Shown: one piece after another, positions 18,096 through 27,799 of the stretch
How positions within the stretch are numbered: the stretch's first letter is position 1
Layout: every line of letters begins with the position of its first letter
NCBI RefSeq assembly: GCF_001664485.1
Contig: NZ_CP013630.1
Location: forward strand, 3,851,501 to 3,915,500
Direction: 5' to 3'
Source: Rhizobium sp. N324
Lineage (GTDB): Bacteria; Pseudomonadota; Alphaproteobacteria; Rhizobiales; Rhizobiaceae
DNA length: 64,000 nt
Position numbers and translations under genes: made by a program
The notes under the pieces: model-generated
Databases searched by the model: none
What the model was told of the DNA's origin: nothing
The model's input: the letters and a program-made list of their open reading frames with translations, nothing else

Positions 18096-19474
18096 TTCTG
18101 CAGCCGTTTTTTCAGCCCGTCGATGATCGTCTTGGTGAGAAGATCGTAATTCTCGTCGAAGTGATGGTCGCCGGGCAGTTCGACGACTTCCGCGCCGCTC
18201 TCCTTCACCGCCGGGCAAGCGACATCATCATCGTCGTCCTTGCCGTAGATGCATTGCACCAGCTTCGGGTCGATGTTCTTCAGATCGGCGACGGGATCGC
18301 CTCCTGCCCCTTCCGTCTTCTGGCCGAGCCAGCCGAGAACGGAGATGACGTAATCGACTTGGTGCGAGAGCGACAGCAGCGACAATTGCGCCACCGCCGA
18401 CTTTTCGGCTGGCTTGAGGAGCTGATAGGTGGCGGGCACGACGTCGGCGCCGAAGGAATAACCGACGAGCAGCACATGCTTCACCTTCCACTGTTTGCGG
18501 TAGAAATCGATGATCTTCGAAAGATCGGCAGCGGTCTCCTCCGGCTTGCGCTCCGACCAGAAATAATGAAGTGAATCGACGCCGACGACCGGAATGCCTT
18601 CCTTCTGCAAGGTGCCGCCGACTTCCTTGTCGATGTCGCGCCAGCCGCCGTCGCCGGAATAGATCACCGCCATCGTATCGAGAGCAGGCGTCGCCTCGAG
18701 GATCGCCAGCGGCAGGCCGAGCGGATTGCCGAAGGCGCCGGAGGCAGTGACGAGGTCGTCGAGCGTATCGGCAAACACCGTCTGCGCATCGTCGGTTGAC
18801 TCGCGGATTTCGATTGTGGAATGGACTTTCTTCAGCGCTTCGGCATGCGTCCTGCCATCTTTATCGGCATTGGGCGTGAAGACCGATATGACGGGGTCCG
18901 GCAACGCGCCGTCGCTGAGCCCGTAGACCATGCGGTCGCCAACTGCCTTCTTCGATGCCGGCGTGCAAAGTTCCTTGGTCAGCGGAATGCCGGCCTTCGG
19001 ATCGACGGCAAGCGTCTGGCCGATCGTCGCATCCGGCGTTTGCGCCGCAATCGCCAGTGCCAGGGCCCCGCCCTCGCCGATGCCGGCGACGATTGGCAGG
19101 TGATAGGCGTTGTTGCCGGTCGCACGCTGCACCTGCTGGCTGAGCGACTCGATGTCCGAAACCATGTAGACGCAGCCGTCGTTGAGGCTGACATCGTATC
19201 GGCTGAGCGCCTGGATATAGGAGGGAAAGTCGACGCCGATGACGACGGCGCCTTCGGAAACCAGCCTGTCGGCCTCCCCCTTCTCATAGTCGCCCCAGCC
19301 GGCGGCATCCGAGATCAGCATCACCGTGCCCTTCACCTCCCCTTCCGGCAGGAAGATGTGCGGCGACGGGATAAGCCCGGTTTCGAAGCTCTGCGTGGTT
19401 TCCTCGGCGGCATGAACCGGTGCGGCCGCGAGCATGCAGGCGCATGCCGTGGCAAGAAGGATTGTCCTGATCAT
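18092..19474 (-). CDS. acvB: Periplasmic AcvB/VirJ-type lysyl-phosphatidylglycerol hydrolase
   Basis: Protein of 460 residues. MIRTILLATACACMLAAAP then VHAAEE is a Sec signal peptide. Two VirJ-like repeats follow, the C-terminal one with the serine hydrolase elbow VGYSFGADVVP and a late DHHFDE for the His. In Agrobacterium and Rhizobium tropici the equivalent gene (acvB/atvA) is the second gene of an operon with lpiA and encodes an enzyme that removes lysine from lysyl-phosphatidylglycerol; mutants are acid- and virulence- or symbiosis-affected. The start overlaps the lpiA stop by ATGA, confirming coupling. Confidence 0.9.
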   Translation of the reverse strand: MIRTILLATACACMLAAAPVHAAEETTQSFETGLIPSPHIFLPEGEVKGTVMLISDAAGWGDYEKGEADRLVSEGAVVIGVDFPSYIQALSRYDVSLNDGCVYMVSDIESLSQQVQRATGNNAYHLPIVAGIGEGGALALAIAAQTPDATIGQTLAVDPKAGIPLTKELCTPASKKAVGDRMVYGLSDGALPDPVISVFTPNADKDGRTHAEALKKVHSTIEIRESTDDAQTVFADTLDDLVTASGAFGNPLGLPLAILEATPALDTMAVIYSGDGGWRDIDKEVGGTLQKEGIPVVGVDSLHYFWSERKPEETAADLSKIIDFYRKQWKVKHVLLVGYSFGADVVPATYQLLKPAEKSAVAQLSLLSLSHQVDYVISVLGWLGQKTEGAGGDPVADLKNIDPKLVQCIYGKDDDDDVACPAVKESGAEVVELPGDHHFDENYDLLTKTIIDGLKKRLQN

Positions 19475-22074
19475 TTTCTCACTACCCCTTTCAATCCGCC
19501 CCCGATCAGAAATGTCGCGTCCATCAACGCGATCATCGGATTGCCCCCTCCGGAGACCGCAAGATAGCGCGGTTGCCAGTGCGGATGAAACTTTGATTTG
19601 AATGCCCGAAGGCCTTTGAAGTTGTAGAAGCGTTCGCCGTGTTCGAAGACGGTGCTGCCGATGCGGTCCCAGACGGGCGCCGCCTCGCGTTTCGACATGC
19701 CGGAGAGAGGCGCCATGCCGAGATTGAAGTGGGTAAAACCCTGGCCGCGCAGATATTCCATGATCTGCACGAAGAGAAAGTCCATCGAGCCTTTCGGGGC
19801 ATCCGGCGAGAAGCGCATGAGATCGATCGTGCCCTCCTGCTTGGACTCGGTAACGAGGATATTGGCGAAAGCGACGATCCTGCCCTCTTTTTTCAAAATG
19901 CCGACCGGCTGGGAAGCGACGTAGCCGGGATCGAAGGCACCCAGCGAAAAGCCCTTTTCCTTGGCGTTGTGATGCTCGAGCCAGGCCGTGGAGACGGCCG
20001 AGAGGTCATCGATCACCGAGGGCACCTCCTCGGGTTCGACGACGGCAAATTCCAGCCCGTCGCGCTGGGCGCGGCTTGCGGTCTGGCGAAGGTTCGCCCA
20101 TTTGCCGCCCTTCATCTCGAAGGTTCGAAGATCGGTCACTGCCAGTTCGCCGAGCTTGAAGGCGCGAAGGCCGGCATCGGCGCAATGGGAAAGCAGCGAC
20201 GGCGAGATCTGATAGAACACGGCCCGGCAGCCGGCGGCACGCGCCGCTTCGACGAAACGCCAGACGAGCTCCTGCACGGCGCGATGTTCGCCGACCGGGT
20301 CGAACAGCGCGATCCAGGACCGGCCCTGCCGGCCATACATGATGAAGGCGTCCCCCTTTTCCGAGAACATGATGCTCTTGTCGCCCATGCGCACCAGATT
20401 GGCGTCGGCATTGCCCTGCCTGCCGACGATCTCGACGGCACGCACCAGCGCTTCCTCCGTCGCCGGTTCCGGCCGGAAGGCCGCCGGCCGAAGCAGGCTG
20501 AAGACGGCGATCGCCGACGAGATGATGGTGATGCCGAGCACGGCGCGTAAGCCCCGCGGCGCTTCGGCGGTGAATTCGAACTGCCACCAGAGCTGGTTGC
20601 TGTATTCGACATCGCGATAGACGAAGAGCAGGATGACGACGGCGCCGACGACGATGACCGCAATCGCCATCAGCCAGGACGCCGTCAGCGCCTGATTGAG
20701 CAGCGAGGCATGGCGGGTAAAGAGCCGCCGGCTGACGAAGAGCCCGAAGATGAGGAAGGCGAGAAAGGCGGCTTCGACGAGCGCGATCGCTTTCAGGAGC
20801 GACAAAGTCAATGCGGCAAGGGCCGAGAATACCGCCACCCACCAGGCACCATCGAGCCGCTGGCCTAGGCCGCGCGCCGCGACGACGAGCGCGAGCCCGA
20901 GCAGGCTGGAAAGGAAATGCGCCCCTTCCACCATCGGCAGCGGCAGATAGTTGGAGAGGAATTCGAGGTTCTGGTCCGGCGTCGGCGTAACGCTCGAGAA
21001 GATCAGCATGACGCCGAGTAGTAGCGCCAAGGCCGACAGCAGCTGCGGCATCAGCCTTCCGCCGATGCGCCGGACGCTGGAGGCGGCCGGATGATCGACG
21101 AACCGACGCAGCTCCGTCGCCGAGACCGCGAGCACGGCGATCAGCAGCGGCAGCACATGATAGATCAGCCGGTAGAGCACCAACGATCCGAGCACGGCGT
21201 CGATGTTCACGGCGCTGCCGAGTGAGGCGATGATCACCGTCTCGAACACGCCGAGCCCGGCCGGAACGTGGCTGAGCACGCCGAGACCGACGGCGATCGC
21301 ATAGACGGCGAGGAAGACCGGCCAGCCGATGGCCGTCTGCGGCAGCAACACGTAAAGCACGGACGCCGAGGCGGCGATATCGAAGGCGGTAACGAGGAAC
21401 TGCCGCGACCAGGTACGCGAATCCGGCAGGCGGATCGCGACTGGGCCGAGATCGAGCACGCGCCCGTCGCGGCCGATGATCATCACGGCACCCAGAATGG
21501 CGACGATCGAACCGGCGATCAACCGCAGCAGCAAGGCGCTGACGCCGATCAGCGGGCCGATCTCGTCGGCGATGATGATGAGGGCGATCGCCCCGACGCC
21601 CGCAAGCCCCAGACCGAAGGAGAGCGTGACGAAGGCGATGATCCGGCCGATATCTTCAGGCGACAGCCCGAGACGCGTATAGGCGCGATAGCGGATCGCG
21701 CCGCCTGACAGTGCCCCGAAACCGGCGGTATTGCCGACCGCATAGGCACTGAACGCCGTCAGCGCCACATGCGGAAAGGGCAGCTTCTTGCCGATATAGT
21801 CGATCGCATTGAGATCGTAGAAGACCAGGGAGAGGAAACTGAGTGCGGTGAAGAACAGCGCAAGCAGGATGGCGCTCGGCCTGGTTGCCGCCAGCGCGTC
21901 AACGACGTCGTCATAGCGCACCTCGTTGGTCAGCTGCATGATCGCATAGCCGACGAGGCAGAAGACCACGAGTGTCGCCGCTGCCGTCAGCGGTGTTCTG
22001 TAACGTCTGAATAAACCGCGAAAAGAAAATCCGTCCGCGTCTTCCATATCTTTCAAATTGTCGTGACCCGACAT
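19471..22074 (-). CDS. lpiA: Lysyl-phosphatidylglycerol synthetase/flippase MprF (LpiA)
   Basis: Protein of 867 residues with the two-part MprF architecture. About a dozen transmembrane helices in residues 30-540 form the flippase part (GNTAGFGALSGGAIRYRAY is the conserved cytoplasmic-loop motif), and the C-terminal half is the DUF2156 lysyl-transferase domain (SIMFSEKGDAFIMYGRQG to FYNFKGLRAFKSKFHP). It transfers lysine from lysyl-tRNA to phosphatidylglycerol, lowering surface charge. The gene name derives from the low-pH-inducible gene of R. tropici. AGGATAAG precedes the ATG at 22074. It forms a two-gene operon with acvB. Confidence 0.93.
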   Translation of the reverse strand: MSGHDNLKDMEDADGFSFRGLFRRYRTPLTAAATLVVFCLVGYAIMQLTNEVRYDDVVDALAATRPSAILLALFFTALSFLSLVFYDLNAIDYIGKKLPFPHVALTAFSAYAVGNTAGFGALSGGAIRYRAYTRLGLSPEDIGRIIAFVTLSFGLGLAGVGAIALIIIADEIGPLIGVSALLLRLIAGSIVAILGAVMIIGRDGRVLDLGPVAIRLPDSRTWSRQFLVTAFDIAASASVLYVLLPQTAIGWPVFLAVYAIAVGLGVLSHVPAGLGVFETVIIASLGSAVNIDAVLGSLVLYRLIYHVLPLLIAVLAVSATELRRFVDHPAASSVRRIGGRLMPQLLSALALLLGVMLIFSSVTPTPDQNLEFLSNYLPLPMVEGAHFLSSLLGLALVVAARGLGQRLDGAWWVAVFSALAALTLSLLKAIALVEAAFLAFLIFGLFVSRRLFTRHASLLNQALTASWLMAIAVIVVGAVVILLFVYRDVEYSNQLWWQFEFTAEAPRGLRAVLGITIISSAIAVFSLLRPAAFRPEPATEEALVRAVEIVGRQGNADANLVRMGDKSIMFSEKGDAFIMYGRQGRSWIALFDPVGEHRAVQELVWRFVEAARAAGCRAVFYQISPSLLSHCADAGLRAFKLGELAVTDLRTFEMKGGKWANLRQTASRAQRDGLEFAVVEPEEVPSVIDDLSAVSTAWLEHHNAKEKGFSLGAFDPGYVASQPVGILKKEGRIVAFANILVTESKQEGTIDLMRFSPDAPKGSMDFLFVQIMEYLRGQGFTHFNLGMAPLSGMSKREAAPVWDRIGSTVFEHGERFYNFKGLRAFKSKFHPHWQPRYLAVSGGGNPMIALMDATFLIGGGLKGVVRK

Positions 22075-22303
22075 GTCTTATCCTGCTGCAATTGCCAGCT
22101 CGGCGGGAATCATTTTTGAAAGACGTAACATGAGAGGCATATAAGCTCCATGAAGCCATGCCACCGTTACCCAGCCCCGCCGCCTGGGCCTCCATTACCC
22201 TCAATTGGGGCGAATTTGCGCAGGCGGACATAACGCCGCATTGCATTTTCGTAAGCTTATGAAGGGACTTGCCCCGCCACGGGGGGGATTTGCCAAGCGC
22301 GCT

Positions 22304-24418
22304 TCATGCCGCCGGCTCGCCATTCGCCCGCGCATGGGCGGCGTAGCGTGCAACGGCAGCATCCACGTCGGCGTCGCGATCACCCGCCACCTGCACTGTC
22401 GGCACGGCAAATTCGATGCCGTTTTCCTTGAAGGCGTTGCGGATCATCGCCAGCGCGTTGCGGCGGATGACGAATTGCTCGCCGGGCTTCGTCATCATCG
22501 ACAGCCGGATTTCGATCGCGAATTCGCCGAACTGCTCGACACCCTTCATCTTCAGCGTCTCGATGATATGAGGGCCGAATTCCGGATTTTCGAGCAGTGT
22601 CTGGCCGATCTGCTTGATCACCTTCTTCGCCTTGACCAGATCGGTATCGTATTTGACGTTGAGGCTGATCTTGTCGATCGTCCAATCGCGGTTGAGGTTC
22701 TTCACCGCGCCGAGTTCGCCGAACGGCACCGTCGTCAGCGGCCCGCGATGATGCCTGAGCTTCACCGAGCGCAGGCTGAAGGCTTCGACCACGCCCTTGT
22801 GGCTGCCGCTTTCGATATATTCGCCGATGCGGAAGGCATCGTCCCAGAGATAGAACATGCCGCTGATCACATCCTTGACGATCGTCTGCGCACCGAAGCC
22901 GACCGCCACGCCGACAACGCCGGCGCCGGCGATGAGCGGCCCGATCTCGATGCCGAGGCCGGAAAGCACCATCAAGACAGCAAGGACGGCGATCACGACG
23001 GCAAGGATATTGCGGAAGATCGGCAACAGCGTCTGTATCCGTGCGCGTTTGGCCTTCTCCTCATCCGTTGCCCCGCCATCCACGGATGAATCGAGCAGCT
23101 TGCCGTCGATATAGGCCTTGATGACATGCCAGAGCAGGTCGGCGGCAAGCAGGATGACGATGCCGCCGATGACGCCGCGCGCGATCTTGTCGACCATGGT
23201 GTCGCCCGCCGCCATCGTATCGGCGCCGACGCCGAGCATGTGCCCGAGCCAGATGGCGGCAACGGCGATGATCAGCGCCCGCACGCCGCGGTCGAGCAGC
23301 ACGGCGGCTATGCGGCGCGTCGCCAGGAAGCTCGCCTCGGTCTGCCGCAGCGATTTGACCGCAATCGTCGAGACGGCAAGCACGCGCGGCAGCAGCAGCA
23401 CATAGATGCCCAGCCAGAGCAGCCAGTTGAAGCCGGCGACCCAGAGGCTCCAGAGCAGCAGGAAATAGACGGTCAGCGCCCAGGAGATCCCGTGAGCGCG
23501 TTTCTCGTCCTTATGCGGCCGCGACCAGACCGCTTCGATCGCGATCAGGAGCAGGCCGATGCCGAGGACGTAGCCGACGAGGAGCCGCGCGCTGGGGGAA
23601 TAGCCGAGTGGTTCCATCGACTGGATCACCGCCCAGCCGAGCATGAAATAAATGACGAAGGTCGCGCAGCGCCGGTACCAGAACAATGCGACGTCACGCC
23701 CCGGCATGGTCAGAGCGGTGATGCCCTGCCGTTCTTCCTCGATCCGCGCCAATCCAATGAGATCGACCAGCACACCGCCGAGGCAGATCGTAGAGCGTTG
23801 GACGATGAGCGCGACGACGCAGACGATCGCGATGCTCTGGCTGAGCGGTGGCCAGCCGAGGCTCAGAAGCGCAAGCATCGTTGCCGCTGCGAAGATCAGC
23901 GCCGGGATGACGCGCGGCGCCAGATGCATGCCGGCCATCTCGGCCAGGCGACGACGGCGGCGGCGGAAGGCATAACGGGCAATGCTTTCGACGATCGCGC
24001 CGAGCAGGAAGATGGCCAGGAACTGTGCTGTCATGCGCGGCCAGCCGTTCGCGGCGATTTCGCCGAAGAACAGCGAGGAAGCGTTGCCGACCTGCGATGG
24101 CAGCACCATTGCTGCATCGGAGATCATCGAGACATGTCGGCGGGCATGTTGCAGCAGTCCTGACAGCACCGACATCTGGTTCTCGGCCGCCGTATCGGAC
24201 GCAGGCGTCGCCGCCATCTGCGTCGACATCCACTGCTTGACCTCGGGCGTCTGCATGAGCTGCATCATCTCACGCACCTGGGCCGGCGGGGTCGACGCGG
24301 CTGGCGTTTGCGTGGGTGGTGTCTGGGCAAGGCCTGGTGAAACCGCACCCAAAAGCGCAATGAATGCCAGCACACCCGATATGGCGGCCTTCAAGCCCCC
24401 TGCCCTGCCACGCGCCAT
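22304..24418 (-). CDS. Large MscS-family mechanosensitive channel
   Basis: Protein of 704 residues. A signal peptide (AAISGVLAFIALLGAVSPG then LAQTPP) leads into a periplasmic region and about nine predicted membrane segments. The MscS pore helix is GAGVVGVAVGFGAQTIVKD, followed by the beta domain (FRIGEYIESGSHKGVVE, TTVPFGELGAVKNLNRDW) and a C-terminal alpha-beta domain. The ATG at 24418 follows GGAGGC. It resembles YbiO/YnaI-type multi-helix paralogues rather than the minimal MscS. Role: tension-gated solute release on osmotic downshock. It stands as a single gene, 229 bases upstream of lpiA in the same direction. Confidence 0.9.
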   Translation of the reverse strand: MARGRAGGLKAAISGVLAFIALLGAVSPGLAQTPPTQTPAASTPPAQVREMMQLMQTPEVKQWMSTQMAATPASDTAAENQMSVLSGLLQHARRHVSMISDAAMVLPSQVGNASSLFFGEIAANGWPRMTAQFLAIFLLGAIVESIARYAFRRRRRRLAEMAGMHLAPRVIPALIFAAATMLALLSLGWPPLSQSIAIVCVVALIVQRSTICLGGVLVDLIGLARIEEERQGITALTMPGRDVALFWYRRCATFVIYFMLGWAVIQSMEPLGYSPSARLLVGYVLGIGLLLIAIEAVWSRPHKDEKRAHGISWALTVYFLLLWSLWVAGFNWLLWLGIYVLLLPRVLAVSTIAVKSLRQTEASFLATRRIAAVLLDRGVRALIIAVAAIWLGHMLGVGADTMAAGDTMVDKIARGVIGGIVILLAADLLWHVIKAYIDGKLLDSSVDGGATDEEKAKRARIQTLLPIFRNILAVVIAVLAVLMVLSGLGIEIGPLIAGAGVVGVAVGFGAQTIVKDVISGMFYLWDDAFRIGEYIESGSHKGVVEAFSLRSVKLRHHRGPLTTVPFGELGAVKNLNRDWTIDKISLNVKYDTDLVKAKKVIKQIGQTLLENPEFGPHIIETLKMKGVEQFGEFAIEIRLSMMTKPGEQFVIRRNALAMIRNAFKENGIEFAVPTVQVAGDRDADVDAAVARYAAHARANGEPAA

Positions 24419-24588
24419 GACCGCCTCCAATGGAATGCCGGCCGCTTGGACGAAGCAGCCCCGGCATTTCCCTTTTCAGCAATGGATACTCGCGAGCACT
24501 GCCGCCAGCAAGCCGTAGGGAAACCATACCGATGGCTAGGAAAGGATGAGGCGCCTCCTTGTCAGAAGGCGCCGAAAGCCTCCGGCCT

Positions 24589-25620
24589 TCAGGATTTCGG
24601 AGCCGGCTTTTCCACGTGGCCGCCGAAACCCGCCCGCATTGCCGACAGCACCTTGTTGGCGAATTCGTCGTTGTCGCGCGAGGAGAAGCGGCCGTAGAGC
24701 GCCGCACTCAGCACTGGCGTCGGCACGCTTTCGTCGATTGCCGCCATGATCGTCCAGCGGCCTTCGCCGCTGTCGGAGACGCGGCCGGCATATTTCGACA
24801 GCGCCGGATCGGCATGCAGCGCATCGGCGGTGAGATCGAGCAGCCAGGAGGTGATGACGCTGCCGCGGCGCCAGACTTCGGCGACGTCCTGCAGATTGAA
24901 GTCGTATTGGAAATGTTCCGGGTGGGCGAGCGGCGCGGTTTCCGCGTCGGCCTCATGCGAGGCGGCGCCGATATTGGCGTGTTTCAGGATGTTGATGCCT
25001 TCGGCATAGGCGGCCATCAGGCCGTATTCGATGCCGTTATGCACCATCTTGACGAAATGGCCGGCGCCATGCGGGCCGCAATGCAGGTAACCCTGCTCGG
25101 CGGTGCTCGCCGCAGCCGCCTCGGCGCTGCGGTTCGGCGAGGCTTCCGTCTTGCCGGCGCCGGGCGCGAGCGTCGCGAAAATCGGCGAAAGGTGCTGGAC
25201 GATGCTCTTCTCGCCGCCGATCATCAGGCAATAGCCGCGTTCGAGGCCGAAGACGCCGCCGCTGGTGCCGACGTCGACATAATGGATGCCCTTGGTGATG
25301 AGCTCGGCGCCGCGGCGGATATCGTCGTGGTAATAGGAGTTGCCGCCGTCGATGACGATATCGCCATTTTCAAGCAGCGGCAAAAGGCTCGCCAGCACCT
25401 TGTCGACGATCGCCGCCGGCAGCATCAGCCAGATCGCCCGCGGATGCGTGAGCTTCAAGACGAACTCTTCGAGCGAAGCACTACCGGTCGCACCGAGGCC
25501 TGCGAGTTCGGCAACGCTCTCCGGCCTGGCGTCGTAGACGACGCATTCGTGACCGCCCCGCATCAACCGCTGGACCATGTAATTGCCCATGCGGCCCAAA
25601 CCAATCATGCCAAGCTGCAT
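24589..25620 (-). CDS. gnd: 6-phosphogluconate dehydrogenase, decarboxylating (short YqeC type)
   Basis: Protein of 343 residues. [19 protein letters not shown] is the NAD(P)-binding Rossmann start, and [21 protein letters not shown] and [16 protein letters not shown] are the substrate and catalytic-Lys motifs of 6PGDH. The short length places it in the YqeC/GntZ class, often NAD-preferring. The ATG at 25620 follows AGGAGATTTCATT. Role: oxidative decarboxylation of 6-phosphogluconate to ribulose 5-phosphate in the pentose phosphate pathway, which links it functionally to tkt about 4 kb away. It stands alone here; zwf and pgl are not present. Confidence 0.92.
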   Translation of the reverse strand: MQLGMIGLGRMGNYMVQRLMRGGHECVVYDARPESVAELAGLGATGSASLEEFVLKLTHPRAIWLMLPAAIVDKVLASLLPLLENGDIVIDGGNSYYHDDIRRGAELITKGIHYVDVGTSGGVFGLERGYCLMIGGEKSIVQHLSPIFATLAPGAGKTEASPNRSAEAAAASTAEQGYLHCGPHGAGHFVKMVHNGIEYGLMAAYAEGINILKHANIGAASHEADAETAPLAHPEHFQYDFNLQDVAEVWRRGSVITSWLLDLTADALHADPALSKYAGRVSDSGEGRWTIMAAIDESVPTPVLSAALYGRFSSRDNDEFANKVLSAMRAGFGGHVEKPAPKS

Positions 25621-25756
25621 AATGAAATCTCCTGGAAATCGAGATGAAGTATCGAATCCGGAAATTAGCACCGGCAGTGTGACAGGCAAGCGAAGTCTCG
25701 GCTCCAATGGCGAATGCGACGATTGCGCCGCCGATCGCATCGAGACCGATTATCGG

Positions 25757-26239
25757 TCAGGCATCCGGCGCGCTGGCCGGCTCCCCCTTCATTTCGCTGA
25801 GGAACATGCCCTCGCGCAGATTGATGCCGTATTCGACGAAAGCCTTCATGCAGCAGAGCATCTGCGTCCAGCCTTCGCAGTTGAGATAGGTGCCGCGCCG
25901 GCCGGCCTCGTCCTCGCGCCAGCCGGTCTCGGCGATGGTCACCAAGGTGCCGCCATCCTCCAGCGGCTTGAAATTCATCTCCACCGACGTCTTGTAGGTC
26001 GTCTTGTCGTCGCCGGTGCCGCCTTCCCAGCTGAGCACGATGCGGCTTTCCGGCACGAGTTCGACCACCTCCACTTGGGCGTCCTTCCACCAGGTCACCG
26101 TCTTGCCCTTGACGAGCGGCGCGCTCGCCCCGCCGATCGTGGTGAAATAGCTGCTGAGCTTCTTCGGGTTGACGACGGCGTCGAACACCTCGGCGACAGG
26201 GCGGCCGATCCGGCCGGAAACGCGGATTCCGAGAGACAT
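25757..26239 (-). CDS. SRPBCC/AHSA1-like protein
   Basis: Protein of 160 residues with the START-like AHSA1 fold: SGRIGRPVAEVFDAVVNPKKL at the N terminus and the C-terminal GWTQMLCCMKAFVEYG, where a Trp-rich helix closes the cavity. A strong GGAGAAAGGGC just before the ATG at 26239 sets this start over two upstream in-frame ATGs. It is divergent from an ArsR regulator; ArsR/AHSA1 divergent or co-transcribed pairs are common and probably form a ligand-responsive unit. The ligand is unknown. Confidence 0.85.
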   Translation of the reverse strand: MSLGIRVSGRIGRPVAEVFDAVVNPKKLSSYFTTIGGASAPLVKGKTVTWWKDAQVEVVELVPESRIVLSWEGGTGDDKTTYKTSVEMNFKPLEDGGTLVTIAETGWREDEAGRRGTYLNCEGWTQMLCCMKAFVEYGINLREGMFLSEMKGEPASAPDA

Positions 26240-26272
26240 GCCCTTTCTCCTCTTCTCCATTGTCCTGTTTCC

Positions 26273-26324
26273 ATTGTACTTATTCAATTGTACTTGGCGC
26301 CATTATGTTATAAAAACATAACAT
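26273..26324. promoter_or_regulatory. Operator region between ArsR and SRPBCC genes
   Basis: A perfect inverted repeat ATGTTAT-AAAAAC-ATAACAT at 26305-26324 ends inside the arsR start codon (26323), so a bound repressor would block the regulator's own start. Two direct ATTGTACTT repeats at 26273-26281 and 26287-26295 lie on the SRPBCC side and may contain its promoter. The position in the divergent gap fits autoregulation by the ArsR protein. Confidence 0.5.
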
Positions 26325-26655
26325 GTCAAGCGAATCGACCGACGATCCCGTTTTCAAGGCCCTGGCGCATCACCGCCGCCGCGAAATCCTCGACCTGCTC
26401 AAGGATGCGCCCCGCACCACGGGAACGCTTTGCGAGATGTTTCCGCAGATGGACCGCTGCACGGTGATGCAGCATCTGAAGGTGCTGGAGGAAGCCGACC
26501 TGGTCATCGCCCGGAAAGAGGGCCGCGAACGCTGGAACCACCTGAACAGCCTGCCGATCAAGCACATCCATGACCGCTGGATCAGCGCCTATGCCGGGCA
26601 CGCTCTATCAATCCTCGACCGGTTGAAAAGCGATCTCGAAGGCCCGCTGGAATAA
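26323..26655 (+). CDS. ArsR-family transcriptional regulator
   Basis: Winged-helix protein of 110 residues. FKALAHHRRREILDLLKD is the first helix pair typical of ArsR members and TVMQHLKVLEEADLVIAR is the recognition helix and wing. No Cys-rich metal-binding motif is visible (only two cysteines), so it belongs to the non-metal group that often pairs with AHSA1/SRPBCC genes. The message would be nearly leaderless: the ATG overlaps the palindrome at 26305-26324 and there is no clear ribosome site, which makes the start interesting but slightly uncertain. Confidence 0.88.
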   Translation: MSSESTDDPVFKALAHHRRREILDLLKDAPRTTGTLCEMFPQMDRCTVMQHLKVLEEADLVIARKEGRERWNHLNSLPIKHIHDRWISAYAGHALSILDRLKSDLEGPLE

Positions 26656-26726
26656 GGACCGGACGTTCAGACCTCCCGGCCGCCGCCACGCCACCGTCCG
26701 AGCCTGCAGCTTTCCTGCACCCCCAT

Positions 26727-26739
26727 GCATAATTTATGC
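26727..26739. promoter_or_regulatory. Small palindrome upstream of epimerase gene
   Basis: GCATAA-T-TTATGC, a perfect 13-base palindrome 60 bases before the epimerase ATG. Its AT-rich core could be an operator overlapping the promoter. The regulator is unknown; it may equally be chance. Confidence 0.25.
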
Positions 26740-26798
26740 GTTGCCTGGAAAGCCCGGCCTTCATAGCCTCCGGCTCCAAACATTCCGGAGGCGGTGCG

Positions 26799-27770
26799 AT
26801 GACGATAATGGTGACGGGAAGCGCCGGCCACCTCGGCGAGGCGCTGATGCGCAGCCTGCGAACGCAAGGCCGGTCGGCGCGCGGCATCGACATCAAACCC
26901 TCGGCCTTCACCGACATGGTCGGCTCGATCGCTGACCGCGTTTTCCTCCGGCAGGCGATGTCGGGCATCCGCCACGTCGTCCATGCCGCCACACTGCACA
27001 AGCCGCATGTGGCAACCCACCGCAATCGCGATTTCCTCGACACCAATGCCGGCGGTACGCTGAACCTGCTCGAAGAGGCGGTCACCGCCAAGGTTGCAAG
27101 CTTCGTCTTCACCAGCACCACCAGCGCCTTCGGCGCGGCGTTGACCCCGGCGGCTGGCGCACCGGCGGCATGGGTGACCGAGGACGTGCTCCCGGTCGCC
27201 AGAAACATCTACGGCGTAACGAAACTCGCCGCCGAAGGCCTGTGCGAACTCTTCGCCCGCAGCTCCGGCCTGCCGGTCGTTATTCTGAGGACATCGCGCT
27301 TCTTTCCCGAAAGCGACGACAATCCTGACATTCGCGGCGGCTATTCGGCGGAGAATGCACAGGCCAACGAACTTCTGCACCGCCGCGTCGATATCGCGGA
27401 TGTGATCTGCGCCCATCTGCTGGCGCTCGACAAGGCGCCGTCAATCGGCTTCGGCCGCTATATCGTCTCCGCCACGACGCCGTTTTCGGCGAACGATCTC
27501 GCCGAGATAAGGCGCGATGCGCCCGCCGCCGTCGAAGGGCTGTTCCCGGGTGCGGGCGCCCTCTATGCATCACGCGGCTGGAAGATGTTTCCGACGCTCG
27601 ACCGCGTCTATGTCAACGCCCGCGCCCGGCAGGAACTCGGCTGGCAGCCGCGATATGATTTCCGCTTCGTGCTCGATTGCCTCGGCGACGACAGGGAATG
27701 GCGAAGCCCGCTGGCACTGGACGTCGGCTCGAAAGGCTATCACGACGAAGGGCCTTATCCGGTCGATTAG
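26799..27770 (+). CDS. NAD-dependent epimerase/dehydratase family protein
   Basis: Extended SDR protein of 323 residues. VTGSAGHLGEALMRSL binds NAD(P), VFTSTTSAFGAAL carries the catalytic Ser/Thr strand, and NIYGVTKLAAEGL holds YGVTK, the YxxxK active site. CCGGAGG precedes the ATG at 26799. It resembles UDP-glucose epimerase-like or NmrA-like oxidoreductases; the substrate is not predictable. It is convergent with the 6S RNA gene and forms the right-hand edge of the proposed inverted segment. Confidence 0.85.
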   Translation: MTIMVTGSAGHLGEALMRSLRTQGRSARGIDIKPSAFTDMVGSIADRVFLRQAMSGIRHVVHAATLHKPHVATHRNRDFLDTNAGGTLNLLEEAVTAKVASFVFTSTTSAFGAALTPAAGAPAAWVTEDVLPVARNIYGVTKLAAEGLCELFARSSGLPVVILRTSRFFPESDDNPDIRGGYSAENAQANELLHRRVDIADVICAHLLALDKAPSIGFGRYIVSATTPFSANDLAEIRRDAPAAVEGLFPGAGALYASRGWKMFPTLDRVYVNARARQELGWQPRYDFRFVLDCLGDDREWRSPLALDVGSKGYHDEGPYPVD

Positions 27771-27799
27771 TCCGGCGTCTTCCGAAGAGGAAAGGAAAA

